Shown: positions 17,674 through 23,958 of the stretch, piece by piece
How positions within the stretch are numbered: the first letter of the stretch is position 1
Layout: every line of letters starts with the position of its first letter
Source of the DNA: COE1 sp045579665
Lineage (GTDB): Bacteria; Bacillota; Clostridia; Lachnospirales; Lachnospiraceae
Direction of reading: 5' to 3'
Length of the DNA stretch: 23,958 nucleotides
Assembly (NCBI GenBank): GCA_045579665.1
Contig: JAZNMO010000157.1
Coordinates: 1-23,958, forward strand
Program-made: the position numbers and the translations under genes
The notes under the pieces: model-generated
Databases searched by the model: none
What the model was told of the DNA's origin: nothing
What the model saw: only the letters and a program-made list of their open reading frames with translations

Positions 17674-19392
17674 TTACATGGTACCATCGATATATTGTCC
17701 GATTACTTCCCAAATACCCATATCCTCAATACCAAGCTTCCATGCAGCCACTCCGGCAATATCCTGTGCCTTCATCACCTGCAGTTTTACCTTAATAGAC
17801 TCTTCATCTTCAAGCCAGCACTGATATACATTACCATCTCGTTCATATTGCACGTAGCTTTGACAGAACTCCTCAAGCCACACCGGTTCCACTCCTGATT
17901 TACTAACCCACTCTGCTTGATTCTCCATCGTTAAAGTAGCTACATTTAAGCCTTCACTTCCACTCTCCCATACCTTGGTATAGAACGGAATTGCATTAAT
18001 AATCTTATGAGCCGGAACACTTTCCTTTGTCTTAATAATTCCCTGCTCTACATAATCTATAGAAGCATTAGAGCCTGCAACTCCGCCACCTGCATAATGC
18101 TCGTCATATCCCATAATAACTACATAATCCGCAACAAGCCCCTGCTCTTTACGATTATAATGTGCTGTATACTCTGTCGGAACATAATTATCAACCGACA
18201 ATACAACTCCACGCTTTCTTGTCTCTATGGATAATTCTCTTAAAAACTGAACAAAATGTTTACCTGCACTATTCTTTACCTGTTCAAAATCAATATTGAT
18301 ACCATCCAAATCATAGGTATCAACCTGCGCCATCAAACCATCTATCAGTCTCTCTCTGTTAGCAGAGGACGATAATAACTCATAGAAATCAATATCTACA
18401 CCATACAAAGATTTACTGTCAACATCTGTAATCAATGCCCATACCTCTACTCCTATCTCATGTGCATTGGTAACATATGCTTCGCTGGCAATACTTGTAA
18501 AATTACCTTCATTGTCACTAAGCCTAAACCATGTCGGTGCAATTACATTCACACCCTTTGTATTCTTCAAAAGCTTCGACGGCTTGCCGTTAGAATCTGC
18601 ATCAAACACTTGGTGGAATACCATATTAACAGTACCATCCTTCTGAATGCTGTTAATTACAACCTCCATCGCATCCTTTACAGGCACCTGTTCCACCACT
18701 GTAGCTGAACCAAGCTGTTTATTCTCCACATATCCGATAAAGCCGGTCTGTGTCTTAACCTTCGACCATGTCTCCATCTCTTCAAGAACAATCACCTTAT
18801 CACCTGCTACAATATCTGTTAGAATCTCACTCTTAATACCACCCTTGATTCTAACACTGGTATTCTCTGTTATCTTAGCTTCATTTACCATGCTCCATTC
18901 AGTATATACCTGCATATGCATCGGGTCACCATACAGACTATAGCTCATATTCACATATTTCTTAATATATTCAGCTGCAATATATAAAGTATCCCCCTCA
19001 TAAAGTGCCGCCTTATACTCCAGCGAATTACCTATATCAGATACATAGATTACATCGCTTTCATCACCAATCTGTATACGTATCACATCGTCCGCTGTTG
19101 TAAACAAAAGGAGTTTTTCCTCTTCACTTACATAGAAACGATCTGTAAAATATTTCTCAACTGTAGCAAAATCAAAATAAACCGTACTGCCTATCAGCTT
19201 TGCCTTCTCTTCAATAATTTCATTCTGTAATATAATTGCAATCTCATCTTCAGCAGTGATTCCAAAGTATGCATTCAAATCTGCTCTTTCCTTGGAATAT
19301 GAGTATTTTCCAATAATTTTTCCTCCAAAAGCTACTGCCCCTATAATAACAATAAGAACGATTGCAACAAGTACCGGAATAATTTTCTTCAT
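17674..19392 (-). CDS. Membrane-anchored GH18 glycoside hydrolase with SH3 domain
   Basis: In this 572-residue protein, residues 1-24 are an uncleaved-looking anchor. About 45-165 resembles the copper-amine-oxidase-like N-terminal fold common in Clostridia wall proteins, 175-228 is an SH3-like domain (SVRIKGG...WSKVKTQTGFIGYV), and 240-572 is a glycoside hydrolase 18 barrel. The catalytic strand DLDGINIDFE ends in the acid Glu370; DGxNxDFE is also the form seen in YaaH/SleL-type peptidoglycan N-acetylglucosaminidases. The likely substrate is therefore peptidoglycan, not chitin; LysM domains are absent. I chose ATG 19390-19392 because GGGAGGTGG lies just upstream; a TTG at 19407 would consume that site. 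Confidence 0.9.
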   Translation of the reverse strand: MKKIIPVLVAIVLIVIIGAVAFGGKIIGKYSYSKERADLNAYFGITAEDEIAIILQNEIIEEKAKLIGSTVYFDFATVEKYFTDRFYVSEEEKLLLFTTADDVIRIQIGDESDVIYVSDIGNSLEYKAALYEGDTLYIAAEYIKKYVNMSYSLYGDPMHMQVYTEWSMVNEAKITENTSVRIKGGIKSEILTDIVAGDKVIVLEEMETWSKVKTQTGFIGYVENKQLGSATVVEQVPVKDAMEVVINSIQKDGTVNMVFHQVFDADSNGKPSKLLKNTKGVNVIAPTWFRLSDNEGNFTSIASEAYVTNAHEIGVEVWALITDVDSKSLYGVDIDFYELLSSSANRERLIDGLMAQVDTYDLDGINIDFEQVKNSAGKHFVQFLRELSIETRKRGVVLSVDNYVPTEYTAHYNRKEQGLVADYVVIMGYDEHYAGGGVAGSNASIDYVEQGIIKTKESVPAHKIINAIPFYTKVWESGSEGLNVATLTMENQAEWVSKSGVEPVWLEEFCQSYVQYERDGNVYQCWLEDEESIKVKLQVMKAQDIAGVAAWKLGIEDMGIWEVIGQYIDGTM

Positions 19393-19415
19393 TCGGCCAC
19401 CTCCCAATCGTTCTC

Positions 19416-19444
19416 ATTATAGCAAAATATTATATTTAAGTCAT
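19416..19444 (-). promoter_or_regulatory. Promoter of the GH18 gene
   Basis: Minus-strand TGCTATAAT (hexamer at 19416-19421) is an extended -10 box with a weak -35 (ATGACT, 4 of 6) 17 bp upstream. It gives a very short leader ahead of the GGGAGGTGG site. Confidence 0.65.
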
Positions 19445-20023
19445 TACCAAATTGTTGTTAATAGTAATAATTGTTTTTTTGGGACAGCCTCATCTTATTG
19501 TATGTCGCATATGATAGCTTATAACCTTTTGTTACTTTTTAGTTTCCTATTGCATAGAGGGGCATCTATCAGGATAAACTTTTTTTACTTACAAAATACT
19601 CCATAATAATAGGAAGAAACTGCCTAAAAGACTTCCATGGCTTTTCGCCAAAAGGATGTGATATATATAATTTTTATAAAAATGTCAGAACATGTACCTT
19701 TTATTTCAAAAATATTGTATAATGGATATATAAACTTGAAAAGTTTGGAAAAATAATGTTTCCACAAAGCACATAAGCTAATAAGACTACTACTTACACA
19801 AATGGGAATTCCATTTTTAGATGTAGAATTGAAATAAATAAATTTAGAAATTCTTAGAATTTATTTGAACTGTCATTACCTTAAAGTACTCAATCTCAAA
19901 TCCTCCTTTCTGTACGGATTTGTTGGCTGACATCTTACAAATGCAGTTTTAACATGTGCTTTTAAAAAATGCAACTCGAAATGTAAAAAATGGGTAATTT
20001 TGACATTTCAAAATACAGTCCTA

Positions 20024-20052
20024 TTGACTTAACACACTCAACAGTATAATAT
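20024..20052 (+). promoter_or_regulatory. Promoter of mecA
   Basis: TTGACT (20024-20029) is followed by TATAAT at 20045-20050 (15-bp spacing) or the overlapping TAATAT at 20047-20052 (17-bp spacing). It would give a leader of about 90 nt before the mecA ATG. Confidence 0.6.
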
Positions 20053-20103
20053 ATGTTGAAAGAGTTTTAGCCGATATATATAATAGAGTAATAGACTGTT
20101 AGT

Positions 20104-20117
20104 TGGTCATATGACCA
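20104..20117. promoter_or_regulatory. 14-bp perfect palindrome in the mecA leader
   Basis: TGGTCATATGACCA is its own reverse complement, 30 bp upstream of the mecA ATG and about 50 bp past the predicted transcription start. It could be an operator for a dimeric regulator acting as a roadblock. No regulator is identified. Confidence 0.4.
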
Positions 20118-20146
20118 TTTTTAATATATAGTGAGGAAGTGATATT

Positions 20147-20929
20147 ATGAAAATCGAGAAAGTAAATGATCATCAGATTCGTTGTACTCTTACCAAGGCA
20201 GACCTTGCCGATCGTGAATTAAAAATAAGTGAATTAGCATACGGAACAGAAAAGGCAAAGAGTCTTTTCCGTGATATGATGCAACAGGCATCCTTCGAAT
20301 TTGGTTTCGATGCAGAAGATATCCCTTTGATGATAGAGGCAATTCCTTTGAATTCTGAATGCATTGTGCTTGTTATCACAAAGGTAGAAGACCCGGAAGA
20401 ATTAGATACCAGATTCTCCAAGTTTGCTCCATCTGTACACGATGACGCCGACGAAAGTGATAACAATGGTTTAGATAACATGCTCCAGAGCTTATCCGAT
20501 GGAGCCGATGAGGTTTTGGATTTATTTAAGAAGCTGCACGACTCAGCAATTGAAGAACCGGATAAGGATAAGACTGTTGCCCCTAGCCCTAAGAAGCCTG
20601 TTGCAGTCAAGCCATCTGCTTCTAAGGCGGCTGTCGAGTTAACCAGAATTTTCTCATTTAATTCCTTAAATGAAGTTACAAGACTTTCCCATATGCTTGT
20701 AAATCATTATGACGGCTTAAATTCCTTATACAAAAATGCCAAGGCTTCCACATATATGCTGGTTGTTACACAGTCGGCACATACGCCAGAAGAGTTTAAT
20801 AAGATTTGCAATATGCTTTCTGAGTACGGAAGTCCTGAGAAATATGTAGCTGCAAGCGAGGCATATATGGAAGAGCATTTTGATCCTATTATTAAGGACA
20901 AAGCAATTCAATCACTTGCATTAGTATAA
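20147..20929 (+). CDS. mecA: Adaptor protein MecA
   Basis: The 260-residue MecA family adaptor delivers substrates to the ClpC-ClpP protease; in Bacillus it restrains competence by targeting ComK. The N-terminal substrate-binding domain (about 1-80) begins MKIEKVNDHQIRCTLTKADL. An acidic, then Lys/Pro/Ala-rich, linker follows (about 95-165). The C-terminal ClpC-binding domain (about 165-260) includes FSFNSLNEVTRLSHML and a terminal YMEEHFDPIIKDKAIQSL. GAGGAAGTG precedes the ATG. It is a single-gene transcript with its own terminator. Targets in this organism cannot be told from the sequence. Confidence 0.93.
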   Translation: MKIEKVNDHQIRCTLTKADLADRELKISELAYGTEKAKSLFRDMMQQASFEFGFDAEDIPLMIEAIPLNSECIVLVITKVEDPEELDTRFSKFAPSVHDDADESDNNGLDNMLQSLSDGADEVLDLFKKLHDSAIEEPDKDKTVAPSPKKPVAVKPSASKAAVELTRIFSFNSLNEVTRLSHMLVNHYDGLNSLYKNAKASTYMLVVTQSAHTPEEFNKICNMLSEYGSPEKYVAASEAYMEEHFDPIIKDKAIQSLALV

Positions 20930-20953
20930 TTTGGATAATTATTTATAAACAGC

Positions 20954-20983
20954 AAAAACCGGAAGCAATCGCTTCCGGTTTTT
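20954..20983. terminator. Strong bidirectional terminator between mecA and the DUF1858 gene
   Basis: AAAAACCGGAAGC and GCTTCCGGTTTTT form a perfect 13-bp stem with a 4-nt loop, with A and T tracts at the two edges. It serves both convergent genes. Confidence 0.92.
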
Positions 20984-20992
20984 ATTTCTTAT

Positions 20993-21187
20993 TTACGCTA
21001 AAGCCTCAAGCTTTGACATAAGATCGTTGATGTCCATTCCATGAACCATAGCAGCCTCTTCCAAGCTCTCACCCTGTGCTGAAGGACAGCCAAGGCAATG
21101 CATACCTGCTTCCATAAGAACAGCAGCAGCTTCAGGCTTAGTTCTAAGAATCTCTCCAATTGTCATTTCCTTTGTTAATGTAGCCAT
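20993..21187 (-). CDS. DUF1858 redox-disulfide protein (hybrid-cluster-associated type)
   Basis: This 64-residue protein begins with the DUF1858 pattern (MTIGEILRTKPEAAAVLMEAGMHC) and has a CxxC pair (Cys31, Cys34) in HCLGCPSAQGESLEEAA. The family is often found with hybrid-cluster (prismane) proteins and is thought to be a small redox-active disulfide carrier; its partner is unknown. AAGGAGG precedes the ATG. Its promoter region is back to back with that of the PFL locus. Confidence 0.9.
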   Translation of the reverse strand: MATLTKEMTIGEILRTKPEAAAVLMEAGMHCLGCPSAQGESLEEAAMVHGMDINDLMSKLEALA

Positions 21188-21224
21188 TAGATAATCCTCC
21201 TTTTTTAGATATCCTTATCTACTA

Positions 21225-21255
21225 TAATACTTTCACATTCTGAAAGCAAGTATTC
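21225..21255 (-). promoter_or_regulatory. Probable promoter of the DUF1858 gene
   Basis: Minus-strand TTGCTT and TATAGT are 17 bp apart, about 40 bp upstream of the ATG. The coordinates are approximate. Confidence 0.45.
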
Positions 21256-21321
21256 GTTTATTTTTCACAAATTTTTTAGAGTTTATTGTCGTCTGTACAC
21301 AAAAAAGTACATCCTAAAGTG

Positions 21322-21351
21322 TTGACGTGTATACAAGGTAAAGGCTATAAT
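21322..21351 (+). promoter_or_regulatory. Promoter of the pyruvate formate-lyase locus
   Basis: TTGACG (21322-21327) and a perfect TATAAT (21346-21351) are 18 bp apart. The predicted leader is about 105 nt. Confidence 0.75.
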
Positions 21352-21359
21352 ACACTTAC

Positions 21360-21428
21360 AGAATGTTCATGACATAAGGTCAGTCTTAATATATAACATT
21401 CTCTTTCGGTAACTAGCGGCTTATGCCG
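21360..21428 (+). promoter_or_regulatory. Structured 5' leader of the PFL mRNA
   Basis: AGAATGTT (21360-21367) pairs with AACATTCT (21395-21402), enclosing a small TGAC/GTCA hairpin (21370-21382). A second hairpin, CGGC-TTAT-GCCG, spans 21417-21428. Both lie just after the predicted start of transcription. They may stabilise a highly expressed mRNA; I do not recognise a known riboswitch. Confidence 0.5.
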
Positions 21429-21462
21429 TATATCATTTTAAATTTTTTAGGAGGCTTTGCAA

Positions 21463-23502
21463 ATGAAACCAGAATGGAAAGATTTTGTAGGTGGCAAATG
21501 GGAATCAGAAATCAACGTACGTGATTTCATTCAGAAGAACTTCACTCCATATGATGGAGATGAGTCATTCTTAGCTGGTCCTACACAGAACACAAAGGAT
21601 TTATGGAACATGGTTCTTGATCTTCAGAAGCAGGAGAGAGAAGCAGGCGGCGTACTCGATATGGATACAAAGGTTGTTTCTACTATCGTTTCTCACGGAC
21701 CAGGATACCTTGACAAGAGCAAGGAGACAATCGTTGGATTCCAGACAGATAAGCCTTTCAAGCGTTCATTACAGCCATACGGCGGTATCAGAATGGCAGA
21801 GAAAGCTTGTTCAGACAACGGATATGAAGTAGATCCAGAGATTAGTGAGTTCTTCTCTACACACAGAAAGACACACAAACCTGGATGTTTCGATGCATAC
21901 AATGATGAGATGAGAGCTTGCCGTTCTTCACACATCATCACAGGTCTTCCAGATGCTTACGGACGTGGACGTATCATCGGTGACTACAGACGTGTAGCTT
22001 TATACGGTATTGACAGACTTATCGAGGATAAGCTTGAGCAGAAGAACTCTACAGGAAAGGTTATGACAGATGATGTTATCCGCCTTCGTGAAGAGATTTC
22101 TGAGCAGATTATTGCTCTTAAGCAGATGAAGGTTATGGCTGAGTCTTATGGATGTGATATTTCTAAGCCGGCATCTAACGTTCAGGAAGCTATTCAGGCT
22201 ACTTACTTTGGTTACTTATCAGCAGTTAAGGAGCAGAACGGTGCTGCTATGTCATTAGGACGTACATCTACATTCCTTGATTGCTACGCTCAGAGAGATT
22301 TAAAGAACGGAACATTTACAGAGGAGCAGATTCAGGAGTTCGTAGATCACTTCATTATGAAGTTACGTTGCATCAAGTTTGCTCGTACACCTGAGTACAA
22401 CCAGATCTTCGCTGGTGACCCAGTATGGGTAACAGAGTCATTAGGTGGTGTTGGTGTTGACGGACGTCCATTAGTAACAAAGATGTCATTCCGTTACTTA
22501 AATACATTAACAAACTTAGGTGCTTCTCCAGAGCCTAACTTAACAGTTCTTTGGTCTCCAAGACTTCCAGAAGCTTGGAAGAAGTACTGTGCTAAGATGT
22601 CTATCGAGTCATCTTCTATCCAGTACGAGAACGATGAGCTCATGAGAGTTGACCATGGTGATGATTACGCTATCGCTTGTTGCGTATCTTCAATGGTTGT
22701 TGGTAAGGAAATGCAGTTCTTCGGAGCACGTGCTAACCTTGCTAAGTGTTTACTTTACGCTTTAAACGGTGGTGTTGATGAGGTTACTAAGAAGCAGGTT
22801 GGTCCTAAGTAGCGCGCTGTTGAAGGTGACGTTCTTGATTACGATGATGTTATGAGCAAGTTCGTAGACATGATCGAATGGCAGGCTAGTGTATATGTTA
22901 ATACTCTTAACATTATCCACTACATGCATGACAAGTATTGCTACGAGAGAGCAGAGATGGCTCTTCACGATAGAGACGTTAAGCGTTACTTCGCTACAGG
23001 TGTTGCTGGTCTTTCTATCTGTGCTGACTCATTATCAGCTATCAAGTATGCTAAGGTTGAGGTTGTTCGTGATGAAGACGGTATTATCGTTGACTTCAAG
23101 ACAACAGGCGACTTCCCTAAGTATGGTAACGACGATGATCGCGTAGACTCAATTGCTCAGGAGCTTGTTACAAAGTTCATGACAGCTGTAAGAAGACATC
23201 ATACTTATAGAAACGGTATCCCTACAACATCTATCCTTACAATTACTTCAAACGTAACATATGGTAAGGCAACAGGTAACACACCTGATGGACGTAAGAA
23301 GGGACAGCCATTTGCTCCAGGTGCTAACCCAATGCACGGACGCGATACAAATGGTGCTGTAGCTTCATTAGCTTCAGTTGCTAAGCTTCCATTCAAGGAT
23401 GCTCAGGACGGTATTTCTAATACATTTACTGTTATCCCAAGCGCACTTGGTAAAGAAGCTAAGGTATTCTCAGGAGACCTTGAGATCGATTTAAACAAAT
23501 AA
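21463..23502 (+). CDS. pflB: Pyruvate formate-lyase catalytic barrel without glycyl-radical domain, with in-frame TAG
   Basis: PFL converts pyruvate and CoA to acetyl-CoA and formate in anaerobic fermentation. ATG 21463 has AGGAGG 8 bp upstream; the TTG at 21457 is too close to it. Catalytic Cys406-Cys407 lie in IACCVSSMVVGKEMQFFGARANL. Codon 450 (22810-22812) is TAG, after KKQVGPK. The same frame resumes with EGDVLDYDDVM, NIIHYMHDKYCYERAEMALH and NTPDGRKKGQPFAPGANPMH, all standard PFL. The frame then stops with TAA at codon 680, at about the point (after NALGK in E. coli PFL) where the glycyl-radical domain should begin; that domain is the separate gene at 23792. If TAG is obeyed, the products are 449 residues plus an orphan piece with no good ribosome site (ATG 22852). 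The gene otherwise looks highly expressed and undecayed. Confidence 0.93.
22810..22812 (+). other. In-frame TAG inside pflB
   Basis: The codon sits between GPK and RAVEGDVLDYD. E. coli PFL has GPKSEPIKGDVLNYD here (from memory), so TAG replaces one non-catalytic residue with no gain or loss of length. The next base is C, a context that tends to be leaky for UAG. Confidence 0.9.
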
Positions 23503-23526
23503 TTAAGGAAGGGCTAGGTGTGTTCT

Positions 23527-23730
23527 ATGGATAAGGAATCTATGATTGAAGATTTAATCGCACAGCTTGATGCAGGTTTTACAAAAGATGTTGGTCATTT
23601 TAATGTCACCATCGATGAATCAGCAGTTGAAACAAAAGATGTGCAGACATTAGGATGCACCGACTGTTCCAGAACTCCTCTTGCATGTAGTGTTCCGACA
23701 CTACATCAGGGGCTGGAGGACTACGAATAA
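23527..23730 (+). CDS. Small protein with degenerate glycyl-radical-like start and Cys cluster
   Basis: I do not recognise this 67-residue protein. Residues about 10-29 (LIAQLDAGFTKDVGHFNVTI) line up without gaps with residues 11-30 of the downstream glycyl-radical protein (LVSLLDGYVVKGGHHLNVNV): 7 of 20 identical plus several conservative changes. It then diverges into a short tail with a Cys cluster (GCTDCSRTPLAC) and an acidic end (GLEDYE), and lacks the radical motif RVSGY. ATG 23527 has AGGTG 6 bp upstream; GTG 23518 is an alternative (70 residues). It lies 24 bp after pflB. It may be a duplicated, repurposed radical domain that occupies or protects the PFL active site, or a redox or metal sensor; this is inference. 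Confidence 0.75.
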   Translation: MDKESMIEDLIAQLDAGFTKDVGHFNVTIDESAVETKDVQTLGCTDCSRTPLACSVPTLHQGLEDYE

Positions 23731-23748
23731 TATACTTCGCAACTCCAG
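23713..23748 (+). promoter_or_regulatory. Hairpin between the small gene and the glycyl-radical gene
   Basis: CTGGAG (23713-23718) pairs with CTCCAG (23743-23748), with an inner CGAA/TTCG pair (23724-23739). It overlaps the stop codon of the small gene and has no T run, so it may set mRNA stability or relative output. Confidence 0.4.
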
Positions 23749-23791
23749 AATATAGATTAATTGATTATAATATTATAGGAGGTATACTACA

Positions 23792-23958
23792 ATGGCTGAT
23801 AATGCAATGCAGATCAACAATTTAGTGTCTTTATTAGATGGATACGTAGTTAAGGGCGGACATCATCTCAATGTTAACGTTCTTAGCAGAGATACATTAT
23901 TAGATGCTCAGCAGCATCCAGAGAATTACCCACAGTTAACAATCCGTGTTTCAGGATA
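23792..23958 (+). CDS. grcA: Separate glycyl-radical domain of pyruvate formate-lyase (GrcA-like), partial
   Basis: 55 complete codons are visible; the gene continues past the right edge. The sequence is the PFL C-terminal domain: NLVSLLDGY, HHLNVNVLSRDTLLDA, PENYPQLTIRVSGY. Gly55 (23954-23956) in RVSG is the radical glycine, equivalent to Gly734 of E. coli PFL. E. coli GrcA (YfiD) is a stand-alone version that repairs oxygen-cleaved PFL. Here it appears to supply the only radical domain, because the adjacent pflB lacks one. AGGAGG lies 9 bp before ATG 23792. A PFL-activating enzyme gene might follow beyond the window. Confidence 0.93.
   Translation, partial: MADNAMQINNLVSLLDGYVVKGGHHLNVNVLSRDTLLDAQQHPENYPQLTIRVSG

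Larger units (their letters stand above)
19393..20146. other. About 750-bp AT-rich intergenic region
   Basis: No convincing gene is seen on either strand. It holds the GH18 promoter at the left and the mecA promoter at the right. Between them are AT-rich palindromes (ATTTTTATAAAAAT at 19670-19683; an AAATAAATT/AATTTATTT hairpin near 19835-19874) and a CAAATCC/GGATTTG hairpin near 19896-19921. A minus-strand AAAGGAGG near 19910 is followed only by a reading frame too short to call. It could hold a small RNA or decayed DNA; I recognise neither. Confidence 0.5.

Noticed and set aside
21315..21345. A Rex-type redox operator over the pfl promoter
   Set aside because: TTG and ACAA half-sites are present but the spacing is wrong and the inner bases do not fit.
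2636..22812. Full reassignment of TAG to an amino acid, or pyrrolysine coding
   Set aside because: TAG terminates at least seven genes here at their expected ends, and neither interrupted protein is a known pyrrolysine enzyme. No suppressor tRNA is visible in the window.
22852..23502. A separate gene starting at ATG 22852 for the second half of PFL
   Set aside because: It is in the same frame as the first half, with conserved PFL sequence between the TAG and this ATG, and no ribosome site precedes it. One interrupted gene explains it better.
1..23958. CRISPR arrays, tRNA or rRNA genes, insertion sequences, prophage
   Set aside because: I saw no spaced direct repeats, cloverleaf genes, transposase or integrase genes on either strand.

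Overview
The window looks like a low-GC anaerobic Clostridia chromosome, most probably Lachnospiraceae. The evidence is a Firmicutes-type atp operon with atpZ and atpI, a MecA adaptor, CwlD and SleB-type wall hydrolases, a PrkC/PrpC-like kinase and phosphatase pair, a fermentative pyruvate formate-lyase (PFL), and strong Shine-Dalgarno sites. Naming the family rests on protein style, not on a search.

Layout. (1) 1-3328, minus: a large secreted surface protein with a Thr/Glu-rich linker, two CBM2-like modules, DxDxDG calcium-type repeats and a VWA domain. It runs off the left edge and carries one in-frame TAG. (2) 3560-11275, minus: a complete F-type ATP synthase operon (atpZ-I-B-E-F-H-A-G-D-C) plus a small unknown gene, with a good promoter at 11320-11348 and a terminator at 3503-3539. 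The c-subunit carries the Na+-binding signature, so a sodium-coupled enzyme is predicted. (3) 11495-16733, minus: a tight run tsaC-rpiB-dCMP deaminase-SleB-like hydrolase-PP2C phosphatase-Ser/Thr kinase, ending in a terminator at 11438-11478. (4) 16867-17601, plus: cwlD, convergent with a membrane-anchored GH18 protein (17674-19392, minus). (5) About 750 bp of AT-rich non-coding DNA, then mecA (plus), convergent with a DUF1858 redox-disulfide protein (minus). (6) 21463 to the right edge, plus: an unusual pyruvate formate-lyase locus.

The PFL locus is the most interesting part. The barrel with its two catalytic cysteines is encoded by one frame that ends at the domain boundary, before the glycyl-radical domain. 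That domain is a separate gene (grcA-like, 23792 onward), so the enzyme must be completed in trans. Between them lies a 67-residue protein whose N-terminal half resembles the start of the glycyl-radical domain but which ends in a cysteine cluster instead of the RVSGY radical motif. The barrel frame also contains an in-frame TAG at codon 450, with conserved PFL sequence resuming directly after it. The surface-protein gene has the same kind of lesion: one TAG, no frameshift, intact sequence on both sides. TAG also serves as the normal terminator of at least seven genes here, so wholesale reassignment is unlikely. Sequence error, recent nonsense mutation or partial amber suppression remain open.
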